Shown here: in pieces, positions 32,109-44,104 of the stretch | How positions within the stretch are numbered: position 1 is the stretch's first letter | How the letters are laid out: every line of letters begins with the position of its first letter | Assembly (NCBI GenBank): GCA_017311315.1 | Contig: CM029647.1 | Location: 6,084,576 to 6,148,575 of the forward strand | Source: Dendrocalamus latiflorus | Lineage: Eukaryota; Streptophyta; Magnoliopsida; Poales; Poaceae | DNA: 64,000 nt | Reading direction: 5' to 3' | The notes under the pieces: generated by a model | The model's input: only the letters and a program-made list of their open reading frames with translations | Databases searched by the model: none | What the model was told of the DNA's origin: nothing | Translations under genes and position numbers: made by a program

Positions 32109-33048
32109 ATGGCCAATGGTTGCCCCACAACCACCTCAAGCTCCCTGCTCCTCTTCCTCCTCCTCTCTTGCCTGCTTATCGGTTATGCTCTTTGCAACCA
32201 AGGCCACCATGGCAGCATCTCAGGTTCCCCCCACTCCTTTGTACAAATACTCTCTCTTTTCTTGCATAAGAGTACCTTGTTTTACTCTTTTTTTGCTCTG
32301 AATATGTTCACTATGTATTCACTTGTTTAAATTTAGTTCGTTGTAAAGGTGCAGATTATGGAGAACAATATCCCCACCAGGGATTACCTGAAGAACATAT
32401 ATATTTCCAAGAGAACGTGAAGGTACATATGTCATCTAGCATTCTAGCTATTACTAAGTGTTCTTATGGGTGCTCTAGTTCCAAAAGCTTGCAGCACTTG
32501 ATAAAGAATATCATTTACTTTTCTTCACTTTCTTTATATATTGCCTGTGAAGAAAGTTTTTCCTAAATGTCAACTTACTTGGAGTACCATATAGCTGTCT
32601 ATGGAGTTTTTGGTAGGAGAGAATGGTAGCAGCTAGCAACTGCGTGCTGTATAGCATTCTATGCAGCTTTTGGTAGGAGGAAATGGTAGCCACTTGCCTC
32701 TCTCGTTACTCACACAGTAGTAAAGTCTTCAGGACAAGAGCAAAAAGCATGAATACCAAAGTAAACTCAGAAAGTGGGTAAAGATCTGAAAGCAATAAAC
32801 TCAGAAAGTGGGTAAAGATCTGAAAGCACCTATAACGAACATGATCTTCACTTGCTTGACATTAGGGTCCAAACAAGGAGAAACTGCCCAAGCATGCAAG
32901 GAGAATGCTGATTGGTTCGACCGCTCCAATATGCACGTACAATGAGTGCAGGGGATGTCGATTCAAGTGTACTGCTGAGCAAGTCCCAGTAGATGCAAAT
33001 GACCCCATGAATAGTGCCTACCATTACAAGTGTGTTTGCCACAGGTGA
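32109..33048 (+). CDS. EPFL9: EPFL9/STOMAGEN-like stomatal peptide
   Basis: Secreted cysteine-rich peptide precursor. In Arabidopsis its homologue, made in mesophyll, competes with EPF1/EPF2 for ERECTA-family/TMM receptors and increases stomatal density. Three exons: 32109-32223, 32355-32422 and 32866-33048, giving 121 residues. A hydrophobic signal peptide (LLLFLLLSCLLIGYAL) covers residues about 13-28. The mature region starts near IGSTAP and has six cysteines (C-X4-C-X2-C-X3-C, then C-X-C) ending YKCVCHR at the stop, the STOMAGEN pattern. A second in-frame acceptor at 32348/32349 would add two residues (GA). It appears intact. Confidence 0.95.
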
Positions 33049-35297
33049 TCTTAATAATTAGGAGGAGGTACTATGTTATGATGTCTTAGTGGAGAGTAGT
33101 GGTTTGCTTTCATTTTCCTCTTCTTTTCCTTTTATTCTCTCTCTATGTTAAAAAGGCTTCATTTTTTTCTTTTTTTAACAAGAGGTTAGCTAGCAGAGGA
33201 CGGAGGGGCATTTTGTACTTTAAGACGTTTGGTTCATGTTGTGGACTAGTAATTTTGGAAGTAAATGGCCAGAAATTTTGAAATCCGGAGTTTGAAATGA
33301 GAAGCTTATGTGTGTAGATAAACTGTTTCCTTGTTAACCTATCGCAGCAATGCGGTGAGTCAATGAAAACAGACCTCGATGTATAGTCTTCTGCTTGAAC
33401 AGTCTTGGATTTCTAGGCTGGATCTTCTGGGACTGTTGGCCTCCATCTGTGCTGACCCTTTAAGGTGTATAAATGATGTAAATGTTCTTCTGTTCCACCT
33501 GAAGTTTCACAGTATCTTCTCCATTCTGGGTATCTCCAGTTCTCATGGGCTTTTGTGCCATTCCTCTTTCCGTAGTAACAACCACCCGTACAAAGGAGCA
33601 GAACATTCATCTAGACAAATCAGAGAAGAAAGATGATGACGACTATAAGGGGAAGCAAAAAGAAGACTTTTGTCCAGACTGCATTCCTTCAGCTAAGCAG
33701 ACTTCATGTTTCAAATTTAGCTGGGCAGATATTCCTGAGGGGAAAAAAATATCAGACCATCGCATGCACATCTCTAACTTAAATTGACAAGTGTAACTTC
33801 GTACTTGTACCATATTATATCGGTAACAAACTTTTCATTATCAAACAGAGCATTTATTTTGAGAGCAGAGAGCCTGCAGGGTGCCTTGTATGTATTCGAC
33901 AAAAGATTTGTAGATGATTTGTCTCAATAGGGAACATATTAGCTATAGCTCTTTTTACTGGAGGGCTAAGGACACTTACACAACGGGACACTCATAGAGT
34001 AACTCATGTATATCAAAGGACACTGACAGATGCAGTGACGTTCAGGCACTATTTTCTTCTGGTAAGCATTGCTCTCTTTAACTTTGTAGATTACTACAGA
34101 TTTGCACGAGCCACTGCTCACCTATATTGAAGTTCTGCTTGTGCATGGCATGCCCCTCAGAGTTGTGTCTGCAACTGGTGTAGATTACGAGCAGGATGAC
34201 ACAGTTCCTTGCAGAGCTATTGTTACTTTAGTAAGACCATTTGACCAATAGGCAACCTAAGATTGTTCTCTGCTAGGTGTTGCATCACAGCAAGTAGAGC
34301 TCGCTAAAACCTATAGTGCTTTACCCAACACTATGACATGTATTTAAAATAAGTTCATGTACAGCAAAGCTCTTGGAAGCATTTAAAAATTGATAGGTAT
34401 GGTGCTGACTCATGCCTGTTTGGACAATATTCAGTTAATCACCAAGACATTCAGTGAGAAACATGTCTAACGATAGAGGTAGCCATGTCTCATGTAAAGG
34501 CTCGTCCACACATTAAAGGGGTAGTTATGGGTGAACTAAATAATTTCCTAACCAAATAAAAGCATAAAGCTCAACTCCTCAAGGTTTATAACTTACAGGA
34601 CGTGCAATCATGCAGGCAAACTCGGCAAGCAAGTAAATCACACTATGCTGACTGATTACACGTGAAGATAGCAACTTTACCACTTATTCCCATTGTAGCT
34701 TCAAATGTCTTCAGGACCAGCATGTAGATCTCCTAAAAATACACTGAAAAAAAAGAGATGAATAGAGTGGTATTCTGAGAGTGGCACAAGAGAGAAGATG
34801 CGTCTGCCTCACTGAGAGGAATACAAAGCTGCCATGTAGTGGCCCTAGCTACTCTTTGGAGGTAGATGAGGTCACCATTTTTCTTAATAAAACAAGAAGA
34901 GGTCATAGTTGCTCCCTGTGAGGTGGTCCTGCATGCAAGGAAGAAGGCATTCACATGGAAGTAAGCGGGGGGATCCGTCTCGAGCTGTTTTGTTTTGCAT
35001 GACACAAGATGCCTGTGTCGGACCCAGCATAGGATGACACACGGGTCATGTACCAAAGTTGACGTGACCACAGCAGTGGACATCAATACATCATGGCCCT
35101 GCGCTCCTGCAGGCTGCAGCACCTTCGTATCTCCATGTTGTTCATCCATGTTGTTCATCATTGTTAATGTCATTATAATCTAATCTAAACTAGAGCATGC
35201 CTCTAGATCGGGAGCATACAGGACGCCAAAAACATGACCATCCATTTTAACATCACCAAGCTACTTAATTCATTGTTTCATCAGGCAAGTCATGCTA
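33049..35297. other. Intergenic, no assignable gene
   Basis: Open segments such as 33413-33610 (minus) and 34090-34230 (plus, HEPLLTYIEVLLVHGMPLRV) look slightly coding-like, but I cannot assign them to a family. They may be captured exon scraps. The rest is AT-rich. Confidence 0.35.
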
Positions 35298-36723
35298 TAT
35301 TGTGGTACGGGTCCGAGAACCGAGGGTACAACACTCGTCCTTGATCGGCCAGCCATACCGCTGCTAAAGCTTTGAGGCCTGTTAAAGAAGAGAGGAAGAC
35401 TAGAGAATTTCTTTAATTAATGATAACAATACAATGTTGTTCTTTTTATAGATGGCTAAACTTGACCCCTAAGAAATATATCTCATATTAAGAAATTAAT
35501 CCTAATAACAAAAAAAACTTATCTCTAACACATGGAATAAATCTAAAAGGAAATAAACCAAAATTTGTTTGTGCCACAGTGCCCTGATGTGGAACTGTTC
35601 ATCCGACGTAGTACTGTTCACATCGCTGTTCATCCGACGTGGTACTGTTCACACGCTATGCGCCTACTAATCTTGGTCCGTAACATTACACCCCTCGCGG
35701 TGAGACAGTTCGTCCTCGAGCTGTCAGGTGGTGGATATGGTTAAAGTCATTCGTAACTCCATATCAACGAAAGGGCACGATGATGACGTCATGTCACATG
35801 GAAGAAGATCTGTGAAACCTCAGTGAGCAACAATGAGGATAGCAACCCTCCAACGTCGGTTGATGTCGTAGTAGTCGCTGGCGACAAGGTCAACTAACAC
35901 AAGGCAGTAGCATCCTTCTTGCGCTCGGATGTAGTGGTTGTGGAAGGGATGTGACGATGTCGCTGGCCCCCACCTATCAACCGTTATGCTCCACACTTAC
36001 AGAGGCACGGTGTCGGCCGGTCATGTGGAGATGACCGTCGCTGGGCAGCGACAACCTTCCTCTTTAGCAAAGGCACCAAAGGTGAAGTCTGAAGAGGAGT
36101 CGTCGTTAGTGACGTGGCCATTACCAACACCGACACCGAGGAAGGTGGTGATAGCGCAGTCATTGCAATGGTATGTGACGTCTCTTCCTGCTCCTTTAAC
36201 TTGTTCGCTAATTCCATGGCTTTCTCTAAGTTGGCCATCATATTATTGAGGAAGGATCCTATTTTCTCATTGCTAGCCATCAACATGTCCAAGGGAGATA
36301 ATTCAGTATCGGAAGCCATGATGAGTGGTTCTAATACCAAATATTGTGGTACTGGTTCGAGGACTAAGGGTAGGGCACTCGCCCTTAATCGGCCAACCAT
36401 ACTGCCGCCAAGGCTCTGAGGTCTGTTGAAGAAGAGAGGAAGACTAAAGAATTTTGTTTATTTCTTTGCTTAATGATAATGATACAATGATGTCTCTTTT
36501 ATAGGGATGGCTAAACTTGGCCCTAACAAACATATCTCTTATTAAGAAAACTAATCATAATAACAGGAAACTTATCTCTAATACAAGAAATAAATCTAAA
36601 AGAAAATAAACTCAAATTCGTTTGTGCTACAGACCTACAGTACCCCGACACGGTATTGTTTAGAGCATTGTTCACCCGACGTGGTACTATTCATGGTGCA
36701 CTGGTACTGTTCACACGCTATGC
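35298..36723 (-). mobile_element. Non-autonomous LTR retrotransposon
   Basis: LTRs lie at 35298-35685 (388 bp) and 36342 to about 36723 (outer end truncated). They share TATTGTGGTAC.GG, AGAAGAGAGGAAGACTA and GACGTGGTACT.TTCA. The minus-strand PBS TGGTATTAGAACC (36327-36339) adjoins the right LTR and a purine tract (GCGAGGGG, minus) adjoins the left one, so the element runs right to left. The 656-bp interior encodes only a short frame. No TSD can be read because the right LTR lacks its end. Confidence 0.75.
35984..36325 (-). CDS. Short gag-like ORF in LTR element
   Basis: Starting just inside the PBS, near 36319 (MASDTELSPLDML), the minus strand encodes about 110 residues with a helical, probably coiled-coil segment (NMMANLEKAMELANKLKEQE). 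It could be the remnant N-terminus of Gag. No protease, integrase or reverse transcriptase is present. Confidence 0.4.
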   Translation of the reverse strand, partial: LIMASDTELSPLDMLMASNEKIGSFLNNMMANLEKAMELANKLKEQEETSHTIAMTALSPPSSVSVLVMATSLTTTPLQTSPLVPLLKRKVVAAQRRSSPHDRPTPCLCKCGA

Positions 36724-37954
36724 TGCGTGTAAAATTTGCATATGATCATCCAAGTAATATTTAGGGTCAGGCAGAACATATTGGTGATGTGGAAAATAAT
36801 GAATTTGAAATATGAAGCAAATGAATCAACAGAAAAAGAACGTGGTTCAGCGTTTGCATTTTTGGTGCCTTGATGGTAGTTCCTACTTCCTACTATATTC
36901 CGCACGATCAATTGAGTTCTATTTTTCTCATTCAATGTATAGTAATGAATCAACAATAATTACTAAACGAAATGAAGAAAGTAGATAGAAGTAACTGACT
37001 GCATATTATCTTGACGACAGCATACTATCTCGATGACTTAAGTCTTCAATCCTAGCTTCACATCATCATATGTCTTTCATTCCGATGATGTAAAAAGCCA
37101 GCACGATAGAGGTGCAAAGGACTTTTTAGTTCGGACCAAACTTGCCGTCAGACTGAAATCAGTTTGAAAATCCCATACTCAGCAAGCGGTTGGCCCAAAC
37201 TGTTTGCCATGTACCCTTCAAAACTGGATGGAAGAAGGGGTAAAAATCAGCAGGCTCAAATAGAGCTTCTTCGTTCAACCAAATGTTTGGAGGTGAAATC
37301 AGAAAGGTCAAATCATATTTACCACTGTGCACGTAAGTCAAGCAAAATGAACAGAATGGACCACTCCATGGATACTCAAGATCTCTGTGTTTGGTCGCAA
37401 GGTAAGCAAAATGAATAAAAAAGAATTGGATGGACCACCGTGCATGTAACTAAAACACCTGCTTGAGCTGTAATTGATAAAAGTTGGAAGGCAGCTTGCT
37501 TCCATCAGGTAGCTTAACTACCAGGTGCTTTTTTTAATCATGTTGCTATCTCCAAAGTCCATTAGGAAATAAGCCAAACTCCAGCCAAGCACTTTGTGTT
37601 CTGAAACCAAGGAGGCTGGGCAGTATTCAGGAGGATCAGCTGGAAGGACCCAAATAAGGCCACACTGTCAATACTTGATTACTTTTTTGGAATGTTCATC
37701 ATGACAAGCAGCTTCGGAAAGAAAGCTTGGGAGATAACAGAGTTTTCAAGAGCTCCCTCCAGCAGTATAATGTCTCATGTCAAGAATGTTAAATCAAGAG
37801 ACATCACAGTGAAGGATCCAGCACATTTGGTGCGTAACAGAGCAATCAAGTAGAAACTGCCATGTTAGATAAATTCCACAGCATCAAGTAAATTTCATCC
37901 GCATAAGGATGTGAACTACCTTCATTCACAAACTCATGGATTTGTCCATCCACC
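36724..37954. other. Intergenic, no gene
   Basis: AT-rich. Could include 3' flank of the PPR pseudogene that follows. Confidence 0.4.
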
Positions 37955-40259
37955 TCAATCACACTCCGTCTGATGTCCTTTTCTCATCCCTTCAGCACTC
38001 ATCAATTTCCTAATCCTCAAAACATGATCCCACAGTCCTTTATCAGCAGACATATTCGACAGAAGAACATAGACTCCAGAGTCATCTGCTCCAAGACTCG
38101 CAAGATGTTCAACTGATAGCTCAGCCAGCTCAACAATCGACACACCTAAGGCTTCGGTAGGCAGCAAGAAGAGATCCCAATAACACCCTAGGGTCCAAAC
38201 CGGCTTAGGCCTAACCCCATTCTGAATAGGCTACGCACACGTAGCAACCCCCTTACACTTTCGTCCTCGTTTCGCGTAAAACGGTTAACCAGGGATTGCT
38301 ACCATTGAAAATCCTAGGTTTATATGTTAGAGCTTCTTAAGCTAAACTAGTAAAGTGGAACTAATCCACACTCTCATGTACACACACATATAGACCATTA
38401 TAGGCCTAATTTTACAGGGACTGAGGTGTCACATACACCCCCCTTAAAGATCCCGACGTTCTCGTCAGACCAACATACCCACATTGGGGCAAATAATCAG
38501 GATCTCCCCTCTTGACACATGTCCGTGTGTTCAGTACCAGCACATATGCCATACCGTGTGTCCACTCCAGGCCCACACACACCATGCGTCATATGCCTGC
38601 GCCCTTGACCCACACACGCTCATGTAACCGCGAGAGTCAGTTCTGATACCATTTGTAACACCCTAGGGTTCAAACCGACTTAGGCTTAACCCCATTCTAA
38701 ATAGGTCACGCACACGTAACAATCCGTTTGCACTTTCATCCTCGCTTCGTGTAAAACGGTTAACCGGGGGTTACTACCATTGGAAGCTCTAGGCTTATAT
38801 GTTAGTACTTCTTAAGTTAAACTAGTAATGTGAGACTAATTCACACCCTCATGTATGCACATATATGGGCCATTATAGGCCTAATTCTACAGAGGTCCGA
38901 GGTGTCACATCCCCATAATTCGGGAGTTGGTTCCATGTGCGTTGTCTCTATGGCATGCCTAGCCTGATCCAAACATCCAGCACGGACAAGGAGATCAACC
39001 AATGCACCATAATGTGGTACCTTAGGATTTATCCCAACATCTTTCCTCATTCTGTAAAACATCCCTAAACCCCTTGAGACCAACCCAGCACGCATGCAAG
39101 CAGTCAGCACGGCAAGGACACTAAGATCATCCATTGGTGCTCCTTCAGCCTCCATTTGGTAGAAAAGCATGACAGCATCAAGTCCGTAACCATGAGTTCC
39201 GAGTCCAACAATCATCACATTCAAAGTGACCAGTCTTGTCAGGCATGCTTTCAAAGATCAACATGGCAAGACCCAAGCGCCCACATTTCATGTACATGTC
39301 TATCAGAGCTGTCCAAACGACAACATCGAACAACACCTTCTTCTTTTTCCAAGCAAGAGTGCAGCCACCTGCCTTGCTCCAGCGCGCCCAGCTGTGCACA
39401 AACCGCGACAGCCCCAACTGCAGCGACCCTATCAGGCCTAACACCACACCTCAGCGTCCTCTGAAAAAATTCCAAAGACTCCTTCAGCTCCCCGCACCTG
39501 AGTGACATACCCATCGATGACAACGCTCCACGAGATCACGTTCCTCTCAGGCATCTCCTCGAACAGCGCCCTCGCCTCGCCCATCCTTCCATGCCTGGCA
39601 TAACCATCAATCATCGAGTTCCAGCACACCAAATCCCTATCATCAGGCATTTGATCAAACAACTCGCGCGCACGGGAACGCATCCCTCTGCATCATTTGG
39701 TCGAACAGCTCCTGCGCCAGCTCCACCTCCCCGCATCCAACGTACCCCGCCACCATGGAGTTCCACGAAACAAGGTCCCGTATGCCGTCATCGAACACCT
39801 TCCTCCCGGAACGGCAGTCCCCAATCCTACAGCAGAAGCTGACGAGCGCGTTTCTCGTGAACACGTCGCCATCCAGCCCCCTTTTCACGGCCTCAGCGTG
39901 CACCAATAACCCGACTCCGCATCCGGGCGCCCAGCCGCAGGCCTTGAGGACCGTGGGGAAGGTGTAGGCGTCGGGCGCCACGGCGCCTCGGCGCATGCGC
40001 GCGAAGTAGAAGAGGGCCTTCCGGGGGCTCGCGGGGGCGTGGAGGCGGATGAGGGTGTTCCAGGGGAAGGCGTCGCGGGAGGCGGGCTCCGGGAGGCCGC
40101 GGGCGAAGACGGCGTCAGCGTGGGCGCCGGCGGAGGCGGAGCCAAGGGCGAGGAGGAGGATGTTGGGGAGGCGGCGAGGTGGCCGGGGCCCGGGGGTGAG
40201 GAGGAGGGCACGGCATTGGAGGGCGTGGGAGGCGGAGGCGGGAGAGGAGGAGGAGACAT
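37955..40259 (-). pseudogene. PPR gene (E subclass), TRIM-interrupted
   Basis: Remnant of an intronless PPR protein of the E subclass. Recognisable repeats run from about 40200 down (FPWNTLIRLHAPASPRKAL, LVSWNSMVAGYVGCGEVELA, VVWTALIDMYMKCGRLGLA, VPHYGALVDLLVRAGCLDQA). The E-motif core PTPELWG stops at a TRIM insertion (38180-38909). Beyond it lies HLASLGADDSGVYVLLSNM. The coding frame changes at least four times upstream of the TRIM (near 39670, 39500, 39400 and 39250) and once beyond it, and the likely ATG at 40257-40259 is out of frame with the repeats. Confidence 0.85.
38180..38909 (-). mobile_element. TRIM element inside PPR pseudogene
   Basis: Minus-strand single element of the family at 13194-14597. 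LTRs are at 38180-38433 and 38654-38909, with a 220-bp interior. The PBS (minus, TGGTATCAGAAC) lies at about 38641-38652 and the purine tract next to 38434. The target duplication is TCCCA/TCCCC (38175-38179 and 38910-38914, one mismatch). Removing the element restores the PPR motif boundary W-G-S. The LTRs are about 15 bp longer than those at 13 kb. Confidence 0.88.
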
Positions 40260-40303
40260 GGAATTTGAAACCGACGAGTGTGTAGTTTACATATGAAAAA
40301 ATT

Positions 40304-40443
40304 GATCATATACCCTCCATTTAGATGGAAATTGAGGATTTATCCTCCTGGCCTACGTGTCAGTGACTTATGATGACCCCACGTGTCATTAAGATGTGGA
40401 GGGTAAATCCTCAATTTCCCAACTAAAGGGAGGGTATATGATC
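40304..40443. mobile_element. 140-bp foldback MITE
   Basis: GATCATATACCCTCC at the left and its inverse GGAGGGTATATGATC at the right, with inversion continuing for about 45 bp on each side (GGAAATTGAGGATTTA). It lies 45 bp upstream of the PPR pseudogene start. Confidence 0.85.
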
Positions 40444-40584
40444 CAATCTCCCTTTACATATTGGTAAAATTGGCTGCATGACAGTGTTTTGTTCGGGACT
40501 TTTTGGAGTAATCTGACCACAGGCGTAACTAATACCGTTACTTCTTGTTTGTTTCAGTTGGGCTGTAATCTATTCTCACCGAAA

Positions 40585-40987
40585 GAGCATCTCCAGCAAA
40601 AGCCCTCAAATTAAGGCCCCTATTTTTGATTTGAAGGCTCTCCTAACATTTGAGAGCTTGATTTTTTTTTTGCATCTACTCTAGCAGCAGCTCTTAAATC
40701 AGGGCCCTCAAATTCATCCTGATAGACACTGCTATGTGGGACCCATTCATCATCCTAAACCAAAATTTGAGGGATGAGGACAAAAATACAGGTCCAGCAG
40801 GGCCCCTACTCAGGCCCTCAAAAGTAGGGACCTCCTCCAGGTCCCCAGGAATGAGGGCTTGATGGGTGAATGTGAGGGCCTCCTACTTTTGAGGGCCTGA
40901 GTAGGGGCCCTACTGGACCTGTGTTTTTGTCCTCAGCCCTCAAATTTTGGTTTAGGGGCTTGTTTGAGGGCCCTGCTGGAGTTGCTC
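40585..40987. mobile_element. Foldback MITE, GAGCATCTCCAGCA type
   Basis: 403 bp with termini GAGCATCTCCAGCA and TGCTGGAGTTGCTC. The inner sequence is a long inverted repeat: CTAAACCAAAATTTGAGGG.. to ..CCCTCAAATTTTGGTTTAG, about 105 bp per arm. A common grass MITE end. No clear target duplication. Confidence 0.85.
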
Positions 40988-41041
40988 TAATTGGGTACCG
41001 AGCCGTGGGAAATTCATGTTTCTCTTTTTGTTTCGGGGCTA

Positions 41042-41137
41042 CGACATTTGGTTTTTAGGTTGTTCATAAAAGAGAGTCCTAAAAACTCATGTGCAATTTT
41101 AGCTGATATAAATAAAGTCGCTACAATGTGTACTTTA
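41042..41137. repeat. Host repeat unit split by TIR element
   Basis: TTTGGTTTTTAGGTTGTT..CTCATGTGC..GATATAAAT.AAGT.GCTACAATGT.TACTTTA occurs here and at 48186-48286. The units belong to a tandem repeat broken by the 7-kb insertion. Confidence 0.75.
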
Positions 41138-41898
41138 GGGCCTGTTTGAGACTGCTCTGCTCCAGTTTTTCCAGCTCTGCTCCACCAACTCCACCATGGA
41201 GCAGTTCCACTGTGGAGTTTCTGGAGCAGGTGGTCCTGTTTGGCACGCAGCTAGCTCAATCTTTAGGAATGTGAGATTTCCCTGAGAAAGGTCCAATGTG
41301 CCCCTGAATGATGTTTGATGTATATTTTGATGTCTGCGGAGCATATGTAACTGAATTTTTTTGTTGCCAATTGAAATATGATGTAAAATATTATAACCGC
41401 AATTATAATATGGACATTGTTTAATCAATCAGTAAGTTAGGCTTGAACTACTGCCAATACTACACAAGTGCATATTTGTCTTAGCGTAACTACCGACAAC
41501 AGATTGAAACCATATCTAATTTCTATTTTGAACATGTAAATTTGTACATTTTTATTTCAATGTCCATCCCCGTGTACATCTCATCAACTCAACCTCTACT
41601 TGCCCTGCATCATTCTGAAACTTCTCCACAAATGCCAAATGCCAACATTCACACAGACAAAATCAATCAAGACTTGCTTACTAAAACCCAAGAAGAAATG
41701 CACAAACATAAAAATAAATTAAACCAACGAATGAACCGAATTGTGTGCGTTACAAAAGGCAAATTCAGACAAACAAACTGGTCGCATATCACGTTTATAT
41801 ACATGTCTACACAAAGAGGAGCGCCGTTAGCTTAACCTGTCAAGTACTCGCGTAGTCGCGTGCAAATTATATTGCATCAACGTCTCTGCGCTCTCTTG

Positions 41899-42146
41899 CT
41901 ACAGATACTCTGCTTGAATTCTCTCCCTGTTCAGATCCCACCACACCTTCGCCCTGTCCTCGCCAAACCTCTCCCGGCTGCCAAAACACACGGACATGAA
42001 TGAGATCAAACAGGATGTACATGATTGCATGCATATCAAGAAAGCTTGACTTGGTGATGCTTGGTAAGTGAGTCTATGCATGATCAGTGGCATTTACCTG
42101 AACCGGATGCGGCGGAGCTCGCGGGTGCCGTCACCCAGCTCGCGTT
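41899..42146 (-). pseudogene. BRX-domain gene, last exons (fragment)
   Basis: Two exons with a proper intron: one ending ELGDGTRELRRIRF at 42098 (donor GTAAAT), and 41899-41977 beginning after TTTGGCAG. Together they read RIRFSRERFGEDRAKVWWDL.. and end NRERIQAEYL, the C-terminal BREVIS RADIX domain found in BRX and PRAF-type RCC1/FYVE proteins. Similarity stops upstream of about 42146 and no earlier exon follows. The intron is kept, so the capture was from genomic DNA, not mRNA. Confidence 0.75.
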
Positions 42147-43271
42147 TCTTTCAAGAAAGTTAAGGGACTAGCTGAAGACTTGTTTTTTCCTATTGCAGCA
42201 CTTGTTTCAAGACAATTTGTTGACATGTCATTACATATTACCATGGAAACAAAAACAACATAAAAAGCACTAGATAGTCATACTTGATGGAAATCTACAC
42301 ACAACCTTTAAAAGTATGAACCTGTATCCATCCACCATTATATTGCTACTATGCTGCATTGTTTTTCTTTCATGGCAATAATTTAGTGCCGTTGCCTCCT
42401 TAACATTTGTAAAGGTGCCTGAATACTCCCCCTCTCTGAATGAGGAGGGTATCTGTAAAACAACATTAGAGCTATTTTGTTGTCAACATGGCCTTAGCAC
42501 ATTGTAATTTCTAGTTACTCCTTATGGTTATTTGAGCTATTTTGTTGTCAATGCTACAGAAGCAGTTCATCAACTTAAAGTATATACTATTTGCAAATTG
42601 GAACGAGATAGATAGTACAACCATCTGATGTTTTGAACCATACAACAGTAAGAAACTACTACTGAAAGAAAACAGAACACCACAATGACTTGTACGGAGT
42701 TAAACATATCTTACTAGCACATCAAAAGATCCGTAACTCTTCAATAGAGATTAGCAATTTACAACAAGACGAAAATTGCGCAAAAAAAATGCAAGAACTC
42801 CACTAGAACATGCAGTCTATCCTTTTCAGACTGTGCAACATTAAGTCATTGCATTACATAACCTTGTACAACAATAGCTTCGAGTCTTCAGCTACAAAAG
42901 GAAGTCCGAAAAGCAGGTCAACAAAATGAGTGTATTACATTTCTTTCCTAGTAATCGGCAATGCACAGGCATTAGCAAGGATGTATGATAGTAGTGAACT
43001 AGTGAATCCTATCCGGTTATTGTTTTTCAGTGAGTGACTCACAAAATTTGTTGCTGGGTAAATCTTAGCTAATTGTCCAAATCAGCATAGTTAGTTGGTT
43101 CAATTAAATTTTGACTCTAGAAGAGTGTATTTCGGTGTCTGCCTTGTGTAGATTGCATCTCCAATTAACAAATCAAACATTAGTTTCACATAATTAAAGG
43201 ACGTACATATCTAGCTAGCTGGACCAGTGTGAAACGAGGCTAGAAATTAGGATAGAGCAGAAACCGTATAC
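42147..43271 (-). other. Non-coding, probably RER1 intron
   Basis: Follows the RER1 exon donor. No further RER1 exon was found, so this is likely captured intron plus filler. Confidence 0.45.
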
Positions 43272-44104
43272 CAAAACTTGAACTCGGGGAGGCGGCGGAT
43301 GAAGGGCTTGAACTCGTCGGAGCCGCGGGTGGGGAGCGCGGGGCCGGCGTCGAGCGCGTCGAGCTCCGGGTCGACCATGGGGGAGAGGAATCCGATGAGG
43401 AGGTTGAGCAGGTACATGCCCAGCCCGTAGGTGACCACGTAGAAGCCCTGCACGAAGTAGACCCGCAGCGCGTACACCTGTCAATACCTGGGAGATCTGA
43501 AGGGTTAAAAACACACAAGTCTGAAGGGGTATGTCATATCTCACGCCAACTTCAGTTATTGCGGACGCTCAGGATTTCTTTCCACAATCTTGAAGGGCAT
43601 CAATGGTCGGGATTGACGTCTGGAAGCGGACCTTATCATTTAAGTAACTTTACTTTAAGTAGTTCTTAATGTTCTGTTAATTTAGAGTTATCTGCTGTAA
43701 TGACGTCTTAGCTGTAATGTCATAATCTGTACGCTGATATATACTCACTTGGGAGAAAGAAAGGGATATGCTATTTGCCAACATATCATTTAGTCCTTAG
43801 CTGTAGCGTAGCGTAGTATTCCCTGGTTCTCATTACTTTCCCCTTTCTCCAGATTTCAATCGGTGATTCTTCCCTGGGATTCCTGGTTGTAATTTGGGAT
43901 GTGACAATTGGTATCAGATCACATCAATCCTCGGCGTGAAGTGGTCGGAGCTGATTTGGGTTGGAAACTAGGGTTCCAGTAAAATCCCCAAATCGATTCC
44001 GATCGGTGGCGGCGGCCTGAATCGGCGCTTGGTGAGGGTTCCAGATTCCCATCTGTGGTAAAATCCCCGAGCTGAGCTTTGATTCGTGAAGGACGAAGAA
44101 ACCT

